A DNA stretch of 64,000 nucleotides, from contig NC_013165.1 of NCBI RefSeq assembly GCF_000023885.1, forward strand, positions 1,054,001 to 1,118,000, read 5' to 3'. How positions within the stretch are numbered: the first letter of the stretch is position 1; each line of letters begins with the position of its first letter. Shown here in pieces: positions 1-8,049 of this stretch. Source of the DNA: Slackia heliotrinireducens DSM 20476 (GTDB lineage: Bacteria; Actinomycetota; Coriobacteriia; Coriobacteriales; Eggerthellaceae). The translations under genes were made by a program, and so were the position numbers. Below the pieces are notes generated by a model. The model saw nothing but the letters and a program-made list of their open reading frames with translations. It made no database searches and was not told the origin of the DNA.

Positions 1-244
1 CGCAGTAGTCGTAATACTCGCAGGAATCGCAATCGCCGTCGCATCCGGCCTCGTACATCTCGCGCCATTCGCGGCGCCAGTCCTCCTCGGTCTTGGGCTC
101 GAATTTCTCCTTCAGACGTTGGAACTCTTCGTATTCGCGCTCTTCGGCCGTCTTGGTGTCGGCGGCCTTGGTGCTCTTCTTGGCTGCGGGTTTAGCGAAG
201 CCGCGCTTGGCTGCGGCAGGCTTCTTGCGAGAGAACAGTGCCAT
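1..244 (-). CDS. Small Lys/Ala-rich protein with a C-terminal Cys cluster (3' end outside window)
   Basis: The frame begins at an ATG (244-242) preceded by a GGGGGAT ribosome-binding site and stays open for 81 codons to the window edge, so its C-terminus is missing. The first 30 residues are rich in Lys and Ala (starting MALFSRKKPAAAKRG). The middle is acidic and charged, and the last visible part carries closely spaced cysteines (AGCDGDCDSCEYYDYC) that could bind a metal. It starts 10 bp after the smpB stop codon, so it is probably co-transcribed with smpB. I do not recognise the family and assign no function; the cysteine spacing is seen, metal binding is inferred. Confidence 0.6.
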   Translation of the reverse strand, partial: MALFSRKKPAAAKRGFAKPAAKKSTKAADTKTAEEREYEEFQRLKEKFEPKTEEDWRREWREMYEAGCDGDCDSCEYYDYC

Positions 245-254
245 AGATATCCCC

Positions 255-722
255 CTAATAACGGTTGCGTGACTTCAGGGCACGCTCGATTTCCCGTTTT
301 GTATCGCGTTCTGCCATGCTGGCTCGCTTGTCGTGCAGCTTCTTGCCGCGGGCGACTGCAAGCTCGACCTTGACCAGGCCGTTCGGCGAAAAATAGATGT
401 TGAGCGGAACCAGTGCGAGGCCTTTCTCTTTGGCCTTGGAGTCCAAATAGCGAATCTGCCTGCGATGAAGCAGCAGTTTGCGCTTGCGGTCGGGATCGAC
501 GTTGAAGTAGCTGCCGTTGGAATACGGCGCGATGTGCAGACCGTGCAGCCATACTTCGCCATGGCGGACCAACGCGTAGCAGTCCGTGAGCTGGCAGTTG
601 TTCTCACGCAGCGAACGAACCTCGGTGCCCGTCAGCACGATGCCGGCCTCGAAGGTCTCGACGATCTCGTAATCGTGCAACGCACGGCGGTTTTTGGCGA
701 TCTGTTTCTTGTCCTGGGCCAC
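255..722 (-). CDS. smpB: SsrA-binding protein SmpB
   Basis: SmpB binds tmRNA and delivers it to stalled ribosomes for trans-translation in the cytoplasm. The protein shows the family core: NRRALHDYEIVETFEAG near the N-terminus, GTEVRSLRE, the central YSNGSYFNVDPDRKRKLLLH segment, and the basic tail GKKLHDKRASMAERDTKRE that enters the ribosomal A site. I place the start at a GTG (722-720), giving 155 residues, the usual SmpB length. A GGAAAGG site lies just upstream; an ATG 15 codons earlier would add an unconserved extension. The gene is transcribed away from murI and is followed after 10 bp by a small unknown gene. No tmRNA gene is seen in this window. Confidence 0.95.
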   Translation of the reverse strand: MAQDKKQIAKNRRALHDYEIVETFEAGIVLTGTEVRSLRENNCQLTDCYALVRHGEVWLHGLHIAPYSNGSYFNVDPDRKRKLLLHRRQIRYLDSKAKEKGLALVPLNIYFSPNGLVKVELAVARGKKLHDKRASMAERDTKREIERALKSRNRY

Positions 723-769
723 GCGAGTCCAACGCCTTTCCGATTTCCAGAGCGGTTCCAATCTCAAAT

Positions 770-775
770 ATTATA
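770..775 (-). promoter_or_regulatory. -10 element of the smpB promoter
   Basis: Read on the minus strand this is a perfect TATAAT, about 48 bp upstream of the smpB GTG start. No good -35 hexamer is visible at the usual spacing. Confidence 0.5.
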
Positions 776-968
776 CAGGTTGCAGTCGCGTGTTCCTACG
801 GGCTTGCGCTCGGTCACGGAAATGAAACACGCCTAGCCATACGGTCTGCGGCGAACCGCTCGGTGTTATCCCCATTCGCAACGCCTGGGAGCGCGAGGCT
901 AGGACCAGCCCCTATGGGGAATAGACGCTATCGGGCCGGATTCGCGCGAGTCCAGTCCGAAATGCGCT

Positions 969-1892
969 ATGCTGGCATGCATGAACATGACTTCCGCATC
1001 AAACATACGCTATGGTTCGCAGTCGTGGGACAATGCGCCCATCGGCGTGTTCGACTCCGGCTACGGCGGGCTGACCTGCGCCCGCGAGATTGCAGAGCTC
1101 ATGCCCAACGAATCCATCGTCTACTTCGGCGACACGGCGCGCTGCCCCTACGGTCCGCGCGACCAGGCCGAGGTCGACTTGTTCGTCCAGCAGATCGGCG
1201 CCTGGCTTATGGACAAAGGCGTGAAGATGCTGGTCATAGCCTGCAACACGGCCACAGCCGCAGGTCTTGAGCACGCCCAACAGACGTTTTCGGTTCCCAT
1301 CCTGGGAGCCGTGGAACCCGGAGCCCGCGCCGCCGCCCGCACCACGAAGAACCGCAAGGTGGGCGTCATCGGCACGAAGGGCACCATCGAAAGCGGCTGC
1401 TACCCGCGGGCCATCCGCAACATCGATGCCGGCATCACGGTGTTCAGCACCGCCACGCCTCGGTTCGTGGAGATCGTCGAGAACGGCATCCGTCTGGCCA
1501 AAGGCCCCTTCGAGGATTTGACCAGCTCTGTGTCGAAGGTCTATATCCGCCCGGAATTCCGCACCATCGCCATCGAGTACCTGGAGCCTTTGCGCCGTTG
1601 CGAAATCGATACGCTGGTGCTGGCATGCACGCATTACCCCATGCTGAAAGCCCTGATCGGCGGTGTCATCGGCACGAATGTGCGGCTGGTTTCGTCGGCC
1701 GAAGAGCTGGCCAAGGACGTGCACGACGTGCTGTCTATGCGCGGGCAGCTGGCCGATCCCAACCATGTAGGGGAGCACCGCTTCTTCACCACGTCGACCG
1801 ATGTGGACGAGTTCCAGGCCTTCGGGTCCCGCGTGTTCAACCGTCAGATCGAACGGCCTTCCTACGTTTCCCTCTCCGAGCTGGAAGGGTAG
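969..1892 (+). CDS. murI: Glutamate racemase MurI
   Basis: MurI interconverts L- and D-glutamate to supply D-Glu for peptidoglycan. Both catalytic cysteine motifs are present: VIACNTATAAG (about residue 83 of this frame) and LACTHYPML (about residue 219). The N-terminal PIGVFDSGYGG and YFGDTARCPYG motifs are also intact. The start is unresolved. ATG codons lie at 969, 981 and 987, and none has a clear ribosome-binding site. A possible -10 box TATGCT covers 968-973, which would place the transcript start near the 981 ATG and make the mRNA leaderless. The gene is divergent from smpB and is followed by rph after 40 bp. Confidence 0.93.
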   Translation: MLACMNMTSASNIRYGSQSWDNAPIGVFDSGYGGLTCAREIAELMPNESIVYFGDTARCPYGPRDQAEVDLFVQQIGAWLMDKGVKMLVIACNTATAAGLEHAQQTFSVPILGAVEPGARAAARTTKNRKVGVIGTKGTIESGCYPRAIRNIDAGITVFSTATPRFVEIVENGIRLAKGPFEDLTSSVSKVYIRPEFRTIAIEYLEPLRRCEIDTLVLACTHYPMLKALIGGVIGTNVRLVSSAEELAKDVHDVLSMRGQLADPNHVGEHRFFTTSTDVDEFQAFGSRVFNRQIERPSYVSLSELEG

Positions 1893-1932
1893 CGCCGTCG
1901 AATTCCAACAATTTCCAATGGGAAGGAGCCCC

Positions 1933-2655
1933 ATGTTTGCAACCCGTGTCGACAACCGTGCCGACCGAGCCATTCGTCCCGTCACCTTGGAACGGGGCGT
2001 CATGAAGAACGCTACCGGCAGCTGCCTCGTGAAATTCGGGGACACCCACGTGCTTTGCGCGGCCACCATCGAGGAGCGCGTGCCCGGCTGGCGCAAGAAC
2101 TCTGGCCTCGGCTGGGTGACGGCCGAATACGCCATGCTTCCCGCATCCACATCGAAGCGGACGCCCCGCGAATACAAGGGTCGAAAGGGCCGCAGCCAGG
2201 AGATCGAACGCCTGATCGGACGAAGCCTGCGCAACGTGTGCGACATGGGCGCCATGGGCGGCGAGGTTCTCATGACCGTGGACTGCGACGTTCTGCAGGC
2301 CGACGGCGGCACTCGGACCGCATCCATCACGGGTGCATGGGTGGCGGCCTACGACGCCTTCGAGATGTGGCGGAAATCGGGCAAATGCAAGCGCAATCCG
2401 CTGTTCGGGCAGGTCGCGGCCATAAGCGTCGGCATGGTGGGCGGAAGGCTTCTGCTCGATCTGGATTATCGGGAGGATTCCAAGGCCGAAATCGACATGA
2501 ACGTGGTGATGAACGCCAAAGGCGAGTTCATCGAGATCCAAGGCACCGGCGAGCAGGCTCCCTTCGGGAAGGCGACGCTTGATGACATGCTGTCCATGGC
2601 GCAATCCGGCATCGAAGAGCTGTTGGCGCTGCAGCGCGCAGCCGTCCAGCTGTAG
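1933..2655 (+). CDS. rph: Ribonuclease PH
   Basis: Phosphorolytic 3'-5' exoribonuclease that trims tRNA 3' ends. Family signatures include the N-terminal RADRAIRPVTLERG, the GDTHVLCAATIEERVPGW stretch, the R-rich GRKGRSQEIERLIGRSL phosphate-site segment, and DGGTRTASITGAW. Start: ATG 1933 lies 6 bp after AAGGAG and gives 240 residues, the normal length; an upstream in-frame extension is unsupported. It sits between murI and rdgB, 12 bp before the latter, an order common in actinobacteria, so the three are probably one transcript. Confidence 0.96.
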   Translation: MFATRVDNRADRAIRPVTLERGVMKNATGSCLVKFGDTHVLCAATIEERVPGWRKNSGLGWVTAEYAMLPASTSKRTPREYKGRKGRSQEIERLIGRSLRNVCDMGAMGGEVLMTVDCDVLQADGGTRTASITGAWVAAYDAFEMWRKSGKCKRNPLFGQVAAISVGMVGGRLLLDLDYREDSKAEIDMNVVMNAKGEFIEIQGTGEQAPFGKATLDDMLSMAQSGIEELLALQRAAVQL

Positions 2656-2667
2656 GGGAGGTTCCGT

Positions 2668-3258
2668 ATGAAAAAGGTCGTTATCGCAACCAACAACGCC
2701 CACAAAGTGGAAGAGATCAGCACGGCGCTGGACTTCGAGGGTTGGGAGTTTCTGAAGCTGAGCCAAGTCGATCCGTACGAGGAGCCGGAAGAGGACGCCG
2801 ACACCTTCGAGGGCAACGCGCTCATCAAGGCGCGGGCGGCCCACGAGCACACGGGTCTGGCGGCACTGGCCGACGATTCGGGCCTGGTGGTGGATGCCTT
2901 GGGCGGCGCGCCCGGGGTGTTTTCCGCCCGTTACGCCGGTGTGCACGGCGACGACGAAGCCAACAACGCGAAGGTCTTGGCCGAGCTGGAAGGCGTGCCA
3001 GACGAGGAGCGCACGGCGCGGTTCGCCTGCTGCATCGCGTTCGTGGATGAGGACGGCACCGAGATCACAGCCACGGGCACCATCGAAGGCCGCATCGCCC
3101 ACGGGCTTGCGGGCGACGGCGGGTTCGGCTACGACCCCATGTTCCTGCCCGACCATTTCAACGGGGAGAAAACGTTAGCCCAGGTCACGCAGGATGAGAA
3201 GAACGCCATATCGCACCGCGGCAATGCGTTGCGGGCTCTTAAGGAGAAGCTCGCCTAA
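2668..3258 (+). CDS. rdgB: RdgB/HAM1-type XTP/dITP diphosphatase
   Basis: Hydrolyses non-canonical purine nucleotides (XTP, dITP, ITP) to the monophosphates and so keeps them out of DNA and RNA. The 196-residue protein opens with VVIATNNAHKVEEI, contains the DTFEGNALIKARAA helix and the catalytic LADDSGLVVDALGGAPGV block, and ends with the FGYDPMFLPD and ISHRGNALR motifs. The start has GGGGAGG 7-8 bp upstream. It follows rph by 12 bp and precedes a tRNA promoter, so it ends the murI-rph-rdgB unit. Confidence 0.95.
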   Translation: MKKVVIATNNAHKVEEISTALDFEGWEFLKLSQVDPYEEPEEDADTFEGNALIKARAAHEHTGLAALADDSGLVVDALGGAPGVFSARYAGVHGDDEANNAKVLAELEGVPDEERTARFACCIAFVDEDGTEITATGTIEGRIAHGLAGDGGFGYDPMFLPDHFNGEKTLAQVTQDEKNAISHRGNALRALKEKLA

Positions 3259-3321
3259 GTGGTGCGGCGCTGCGATTCGTCGGCGTTTTGTGCAGGCGGC
3301 GGTTTTCGGGGCAACGTGTTC

Positions 3322-3349
3322 TTGATGATGCCCTGTGGTTTGGTATAAT
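3322..3349 (+). promoter_or_regulatory. Promoter for the tRNA-Pro/tRNA-Gly pair
   Basis: TTGATG (3322-3327), a 16-bp spacer and a perfect TATAAT (3344-3349) preceded by TGG. The predicted transcript starts about 20 bp before the first tRNA. Confidence 0.75.
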
Positions 3350-3376
3350 ATCCAATCGCTGTCGCGAGGCAGGACC

Positions 3377-3453
3377 CGGGACGTGGCGCAGTTTGGTAGC
3401 GCGCTTGCTTTGGGAGCAAGATGTCGCAGGTTCGAATCCTGTCGTCCCGACCA
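3377..3453 (+). tRNA. tRNA-Pro (UGG)
   Basis: A 77-nt cloverleaf: acceptor stem CGGGACG with CGTCCCG, D arm GCGC...GCGC, anticodon stem CTTGC/GCAAG with loop TTTGGGA (anticodon TGG), T arm with GGTTCGAATCC, discriminator A and encoded CCA. It lies 3 bp before tRNA-Gly. Confidence 0.97.
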
Positions 3454-3456
3454 TTT

Positions 3457-3530
3457 GCGGGTGTAGTTCAATGGTAGAACTCCAGCCTTCCAAGCTGATA
3501 ACGCGGGTTCGATTCCCGTCACCCGCTCCA
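3457..3530 (+). tRNA. tRNA-Gly (UCC)
   Basis: A 74-nt cloverleaf with acceptor GCGGGTG/CACCCGC, D arm GTTC/GAAC, anticodon loop CTTCCAA (anticodon TCC), T arm GGGTTCGATTCCC and encoded CCA. The anticodon stem CCAGC/GCTGA leaves a C-A mismatch at its outermost pair. Co-transcribed with tRNA-Pro. Confidence 0.96.
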
Positions 3531-3539
3531 GAAATTAGG

Positions 3540-3569
3540 AGCGCTGACCAGTTGGTCAGCGCTTTTTTC
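3540..3569 (+). terminator. Intrinsic terminator of the tRNA pair
   Basis: Perfect 11-bp stem AGCGCTGACCA/TGGTCAGCGCT with a 2-nt loop followed by a T tract. It probably also serves the convergent RlmD-type gene. Confidence 0.9.
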
Positions 3570-3596
3570 ATGTTTCAGCCCCGATTCTTCAGATCG

Positions 3597-4922
3597 TCAG
3601 TTCTTGCGGTTCGTGAAGATGCTGACTATTTCGACATGGTGGGTCTGGGGGAACATGTCCACCGGCGTGGCCTTGACCAGTTCGAACCCTTGATCTTCAA
3701 GTCGCTTGACGTCGCGGGCCCACGTGGCGGGGTCGCAGCTCACATAGGCGAGTCGACGGGGACCGGCCGCGGCTATGGCAGGAATGATCGTCGCGTCCAA
3801 ACCGGCGCGGGGCGGGTCCACCAGCAACGCGTCCAGATGTCCCAAGCCCGGCAACTCGCGGGCGGCATCGCCGCCGATGACGTCGATGTAGAGCCCCTCT
3901 TCCTCGGTGATGCGACGCAGGTCGCGCACGCTGGAGCCGTAGCTTTCGACCGCCATGACTTCGGCGCCGGTCTTCGCCATGGGGATGGTGAAGGTGCCCA
4001 CGCCGCAGTACAGGTCGGCTACCACTGAGCCTTCGTCGATTTCGAGCCCGTCCAGGGCCAGTTCCACCAGGGTTTCGGCCTGCTCGGTGTTCACCTGGAA
4101 GAACGACGGGGCGCTCACCTTGAACGGCTGGCCTGCGACACGTTCCTTCCAATATCCGTCGCCTGCTAGCAGCTCGACGCCTTTGAGCTTGCGGGCCTTC
4201 TTCCCTTCGCCTGTCATGACACGAACGATGCTCGTACACTTCATGGCGTTGCCCAGAGTTTTGGCCACGGTCGCTCTGGGGAAGGGACCGGGGGTGGTCC
4301 AGAGCGCGATCTCGGTGGATCGGGTGCGGGCCGACTGCCTGACGCCGACGCGGTAGATGCCCAGGTCGTTCGAACCGCTCAGGTAACGCAGGGCTCCCTT
4401 GAGGGCTTTAGGCGTCTTGCTGAGCGGACCTTGGGCCAAAGGACACGAGTCGACGGGCAGCACATCGTCGGATCCTCGGCGGTGCAGCCCCATGAGAAAA
4501 CCACGTTTCGGGTCGATTTGGCACCCGAATTCAAGCTTGTTTCGGTATCCGAACTGCTTGGGGGAGGGTTTGCATTCCGCAACGATGGCCTCGGCCCGGT
4601 CGGGGTCGAAGTGTGCGGTGCGCTGCAGCTGGGAAACCACGTTGGCGCGCTTTTCGACGAGCTGCCAATCGTAGGCAACGTGCTGCCAGCCGCACCCTCC
4701 GCATACGGATGCCAAGGGGCATTTCGGGGTGACGCGATGTTCGGAAAGGGACACGATTTCCTTAATTGAACAGGTAAGATAGTTACCGTTGTCCTTCTCG
4801 ACCGCAACCTCGAGGACGTCGCCGGGGCAGGCGCCGTCGACGAATGCGGCGCGGCCGTCGGACAGGTGTCCGATTCCCGCGTCGCCGTAAAGAAGGCGTT
4901 CGATGGTTATTTGTTCAGACAT
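3597..4922 (-). CDS. rlmD: 23S rRNA (uracil-5-)-methyltransferase, RumA/RlmD type
   Basis: S-adenosylmethionine-dependent m5U methyltransferase, most likely for 23S rRNA. The 441-residue protein has an N-terminal TRAM domain (residues about 1-60) and an iron-sulfur cysteine set (CPLASVCGGCGWQH, with a further Cys in DSCPLAQ). The C-terminal Rossmann domain has QVNTEQAETLV and DLYCGVGTFTIPMA, and the catalytic Cys is in AYVSCDPATWARD. I chose the ATG at 4922-4920 because GAGGGG precedes it; an ATG five codons earlier lacks a site. Actinobacteria often have one RlmCD-like enzyme that may modify two uridines, so the exact target is not fixed by the sequence. Confidence 0.9.
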   Translation of the reverse strand: MSEQITIERLLYGDAGIGHLSDGRAAFVDGACPGDVLEVAVEKDNGNYLTCSIKEIVSLSEHRVTPKCPLASVCGGCGWQHVAYDWQLVEKRANVVSQLQRTAHFDPDRAEAIVAECKPSPKQFGYRNKLEFGCQIDPKRGFLMGLHRRGSDDVLPVDSCPLAQGPLSKTPKALKGALRYLSGSNDLGIYRVGVRQSARTRSTEIALWTTPGPFPRATVAKTLGNAMKCTSIVRVMTGEGKKARKLKGVELLAGDGYWKERVAGQPFKVSAPSFFQVNTEQAETLVELALDGLEIDEGSVVADLYCGVGTFTIPMAKTGAEVMAVESYGSSVRDLRRITEEEGLYIDVIGGDAARELPGLGHLDALLVDPPRAGLDATIIPAIAAAGPRRLAYVSCDPATWARDVKRLEDQGFELVKATPVDMFPQTHHVEIVSIFTNRKN

Positions 4923-4954
4923 GGCCCCTCGTTTCATTTGGAAAAGGTTTGGTC

Positions 4955-4960
4955 TATAAT
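4955..4960 (+). promoter_or_regulatory. -10 element for tRNA-Arg
   Basis: Perfect TATAAT 12 bp before the tRNA 5' end. The -35 region is poor. Confidence 0.55.
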
Positions 4961-4972
4961 ACCAGTCGCCGT

Positions 4973-5048
4973 GCCCTTGTAGCTCAGGGGATAGAGCGTC
5001 TGCCTCCGGAGCAGAAAGCCGCAGGTTCGAATCCTGTCAAGGGCACCA
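4973..5048 (+). tRNA. tRNA-Arg (CCG)
   Basis: A 76-nt cloverleaf: acceptor GCCCTTG/CAAGGGC, D arm GCTC...GAGC, anticodon stem TCTGC/GCAGA with loop CTCCGGA (anticodon CCG), T arm GGTTCGAATCC, encoded CCA. Confidence 0.97.
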
Positions 5049-5066
5049 TCTGAGCATACCGACGTT

Positions 5067-5094
5067 CGCCGCCTTCAGGCGGCGTTCGCTTTTT
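5067..5094 (+). terminator. Terminator of tRNA-Arg
   Basis: Stem CGCCGCC/GGCGGCG with loop TTCA, then TTCGC and a T5 run. Confidence 0.75.
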
Positions 5095-5535
5095 GGGCCA
5101 TATCCGGCAAACACAGATGCAGTCTTGTCGGTTGGCGTGCAATCTGGAGCGTTTAGGTTTTTACAGCCTCGCTCACAGCTCTCGATTGCGGTTGCAAACG
5201 AATAGCGGGATCGTTTCGGGCCCGTTTTTGGCGGGAGGAGGCGGTTGCGGGCGCAGGTCTTCGGGGCGAACGCATGAAGAGGATCGTGTTTCCGTTCGAA
5301 CGAATAAGGCTGCGCTTCGGATGCCCTCGGCGGCGGACATTTCTTCTCGATTGGGTAGATTTGGAGGCAGAAACGTGGAATGGCCGTGTTATCCGTCCCT
5401 CCATAAAGCAACTATTCGCTGAATATTCAAGGAATTTCGCATAGGAAATGAATAACCTGATAAACTGACTGACGTATGAGTTTTTACCGCCTGTTCCTAA
5501 ACGCCACAGGTTCACACGACAAAAAGGAGCGAGAC
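5095..5535. other. Gene-free interval upstream of the cyclophilin
   Basis: About 440 bp without a convincing gene: open frames here lack ribosome-binding sites and have atypical composition. No RNase P, tmRNA or SRP RNA signature is visible. The last 100 bp are AT-rich. A weak promoter candidate is TTCGCA (5436-5441), 17 bp, GATAAA (5459-5464), about 70 bp before the cyclophilin start. Confidence 0.4.
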
Positions 5536-6066
5536 ATGGCACTCTACACACCGGCATACAAACCGAATGGTAATGAAATTGCGGTCATCAAGACCTCCAA
5601 AGGCACTATCCGCTGCCAGCTGGCGGGCAACGACGCCCCCATCCATGTTGGCAACTTCGTCGAACTGGCCCAGAAGGGCTTCTACGACAATCTGAAGTTC
5701 CATCGTTACGTCCCGAACTTCGTCATCCAGGGTGGATGCCCCAATACTCGCGACATGACTCCCCAGCAGGTCGCTTCCGGCATGCCCGGCCCCTCTGGCA
5801 GGCCCGGCACCGGCAATCCCGGATACAGCATCCATGAGGAGTACACCACCAACCCCAACAACAGCCACGAGGACGGCGCGCTGGCCATGGCCCGCTCGCA
5901 GATGCCCAACTCCGCAGGTTCCCAGTTCTACCTGTGCCTGGGTGCCCAGCATTTCCTGGATCCCAACTACACCGTGTTCGGGCAGACCATCGAAGGCAAG
6001 GACGTCATCGGCACGCTGCGTGCAGGCGACGTCATCGAGACGATTGAAATTGAAAACGCGAATTAA
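5536..6066 (+). CDS. Cyclophilin-type peptidyl-prolyl cis-trans isomerase
   Basis: Catalyses cis-trans isomerisation of Xaa-Pro bonds during protein folding, probably in the cytoplasm because no signal peptide is visible. The 176-residue protein carries the cyclophilin signature: FHRYVPNFVIQGG, then EDGALAMARSQMPNSAGSQF and the FGQTIEGKDVIGTL end. The start at ATG 5536 has AAAAAGGAG upstream; an in-frame ATG 20 codons earlier has no site. A monocistronic or two-gene unit with the TPR gene 48 bp downstream is likely. Confidence 0.93.
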   Translation: MALYTPAYKPNGNEIAVIKTSKGTIRCQLAGNDAPIHVGNFVELAQKGFYDNLKFHRYVPNFVIQGGCPNTRDMTPQQVASGMPGPSGRPGTGNPGYSIHEEYTTNPNNSHEDGALAMARSQMPNSAGSQFYLCLGAQHFLDPNYTVFGQTIEGKDVIGTLRAGDVIETIEIENAN

Positions 6067-6114
6067 AGACCGACGTCACGTCATGTCTGTTTCGTTGTAA
6101 GGAAGTAACCGTTT

Positions 6115-7482
6115 ATGGAAAATACCTACATCGATCAAGCGAAGGCCGCTTACGCCTCCCATGATTTTGCAGGCGCCATCGAAGCGTATACGCAATGCCT
6201 GCAGGACGAGGAGGTCGAAAAGGCCCCCGGTGATACCGGGTTCCTGTACCACCAGATTGGCAACAGCTATTTGCAGATGCGGGATTTCGAATCCGCCATC
6301 GGCGCGTACAGCCAGGCCGTCGCCGACAGCGCGTACGACGCCTGCGGCGCGGTCAACTGCAACATGGGCAAGGCCTATGCGGCTCTGAAGGATTATGAGA
6401 ACGCAGTAGCCTGCTTCGAAATCGCCACGTCCGACGCGAAGTACGCGTCCCGCTACAAGGCCCATCTGGGCATGGGCAATGCTCTGCTGCAGCTGGGGAA
6501 GAACGCCGAAGCCGGCGCCGCTTTCCGCGAGGCCGCTCTGGACCCTGCCAATCCCGACCCCACGAAGGCCCTGCTCAACCTGGGCGTGTGCTTCATGGCT
6601 CTCGACCGTCCCCAGGCGGCCGTCCAGTCCTATGAGAGCGCGCTGCAGTTCGACATGGACCCCGCAATGCGCAACAAGATGCAAGCCAACCTGGGCCAGG
6701 CCTATGTCGCCTGCGGCCAGATGCAGAAGGCCATGAACGCCTTCGAAGCCGCCCTTGCCGACAAGACGTACTTCCTGACCGGTTCGGCCAGCGTCGACTA
6801 CAGCAAGGCCGCCACGGCAGTCGCAACGGGCACCGCATCCATCGCGCCTGTCGACGTTCCCCAGTCCGACATAGGGCTGCAGGATATGACCGGCCTTGAC
6901 GTCGCCGCCGATGGCATGCCCATCGACACCGACATGCAGTATGTGGATGATCCTACGCACTATCCGGCAGACCACTACGGCTATGAGGTCGACGACGGCT
7001 ACGCCTCCGGCGACGACCGCTTCTTCAACGCGACGGACGAGGAGCTTGAAAGCTACTCCAAGAATATCGCCCGCCAGGACCGCAAGCGTCGCAACGTGGG
7101 TTTGAAGATCCTCGTGTTCTTCTTCGTGCTGCTGCTGGCCGCCGCTGCTGCAGGCGTGTACCTGTACACCCAGGGCTACGGCTATCCTCAGCAGCAGGAC
7201 GTCGTTGCCGACCTGTTCGCCAACACCGACAACGCCGCCGAATACTTCGTCGACGGCCTGGCCGATGCCGATATCGCCGAAATCATGAACGAGGTTGTCC
7301 AGGACGACAGCATCACCATCGACGGCGTCGACAGGTCCATGTCCACCTCTACGGTGTATGTGACTGCAAGCACCTCCGAGGGCGGGGATGTCAACTACAA
7401 GGTCAGCCTTGCGCGCGACATGATTGGCTGGAAGGTTTCTGACGTCGAGCTGTTCTTCCCGTCCGAAGAGCAGTCTGAATAA
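6115..7482 (+). CDS. TPR-repeat membrane-anchored protein of unknown role
   Basis: A 455-residue protein in three parts. Residues about 1-225 form roughly six tetratricopeptide repeats (for example YHQIGNSYLQMRDFESAIGA and FEAALADKTYF). Residues about 225-325 are an acidic linker without repeats. A single membrane segment lies at about 328-352 (LKILVFFFVLLLAAAAAGVY), preceded by the basic RQDRKRR, and is followed by a 100-residue domain. The positive side faces the TPR part, so the TPR domain should be cytoplasmic and the C-terminal domain outside. TPRs suggest a protein-protein scaffold; the partner is unknown. GGAAGTAAC lies before the ATG. It sits between the cyclophilin and ndk, the latter 51 bp downstream. 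Confidence 0.8.
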   Translation: MENTYIDQAKAAYASHDFAGAIEAYTQCLQDEEVEKAPGDTGFLYHQIGNSYLQMRDFESAIGAYSQAVADSAYDACGAVNCNMGKAYAALKDYENAVACFEIATSDAKYASRYKAHLGMGNALLQLGKNAEAGAAFREAALDPANPDPTKALLNLGVCFMALDRPQAAVQSYESALQFDMDPAMRNKMQANLGQAYVACGQMQKAMNAFEAALADKTYFLTGSASVDYSKAATAVATGTASIAPVDVPQSDIGLQDMTGLDVAADGMPIDTDMQYVDDPTHYPADHYGYEVDDGYASGDDRFFNATDEELESYSKNIARQDRKRRNVGLKILVFFFVLLLAAAAAGVYLYTQGYGYPQQQDVVADLFANTDNAAEYFVDGLADADIAEIMNEVVQDDSITIDGVDRSMSTSTVYVTASTSEGGDVNYKVSLARDMIGWKVSDVELFFPSEEQSE

Positions 7483-7533
7483 AGCGGATTTCAGGGCCGA
7501 ACCGCGGCCTTCAGATAGCGAAAGGAACAAGGA

Positions 7534-7941
7534 ATGGCAATCGAAAAGACCTACTCCATGCTCAAGCCCGATGCGGTGCGCAACCACCACATCGGAGAGA
7601 TTATCGCGCGCATCGAGCGTGCCGGGCTGACCATCGAACGCATGGTTCTGGAACCGGTCACTCCTGAACAGGCGGCTGCGAACTATGCCGAGCATGAAGG
7701 CAAGCCCTTTTATGATGGGTTGATCGCTTACATCACCAGCGGTCCCGTGGTCAAGATGGTTGTTTCCGGCGAAGGCGCCGTCAAGAAGATGCGCACGCTG
7801 ATGGGACCCACCAACCCGGCCGAAGCCGCCCCCGGAACCATCCGCGGCGATTTCGGCCTGATCATGGATGAGAACGTCATCCATGGTTCCGACTCCGTGG
7901 CTTCCGCCGAGCGTGAGATCAACATCTTCTTCGGCGAATAA
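7534..7941 (+). CDS. ndk: Nucleoside diphosphate kinase
   Basis: Transfers the gamma phosphate of NTPs to NDPs through a phosphohistidine. All landmarks are present in 135 residues: EKTYSMLKPDAVRN at the start, GPVVKMVVSGEGAV, and the active-site His in NVIHGSDSVASAERE. AAAGGAACAAGGA precedes the ATG. It is followed by a strong terminator, so it closes this transcription unit. Confidence 0.97.
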   Translation: MAIEKTYSMLKPDAVRNHHIGEIIARIERAGLTIERMVLEPVTPEQAAANYAEHEGKPFYDGLIAYITSGPVVKMVVSGEGAVKKMRTLMGPTNPAEAAPGTIRGDFGLIMDENVIHGSDSVASAEREINIFFGE

Positions 7942-7962
7942 CCGACACGTCATATCGAAACG

Positions 7963-7991
7963 AAACGAGCCCGCACCTGCGGGCTCGTTTT
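7963..7991 (+). terminator. Terminator after ndk
   Basis: Stem AAACGAGCCCGC/GCGGGCTCGTTT with loop ACCT; the stem itself ends in T's, which makes it potentially bidirectional toward the convergent regulator gene. Confidence 0.85.
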
Positions 7992-8049
7992 ACGTTGCGC
8001 GTCAATCGGGGGTTAGCTGCGCAAAGGGTTTTGGAGCGGTTCGGCGGCG

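Noticed and set aside
5095-5535. A possible RNase P, tmRNA or SRP RNA gene in the 440-bp gap.
   Set aside because: None of the conserved core motifs of these RNAs is visible. No tmRNA was found near smpB either.
6076-7953. A 625-codon minus-strand frame opposite the TPR gene and ndk.
   Set aside because: Same reason: antisense to well-supported genes, no start site, no recognisable domain.
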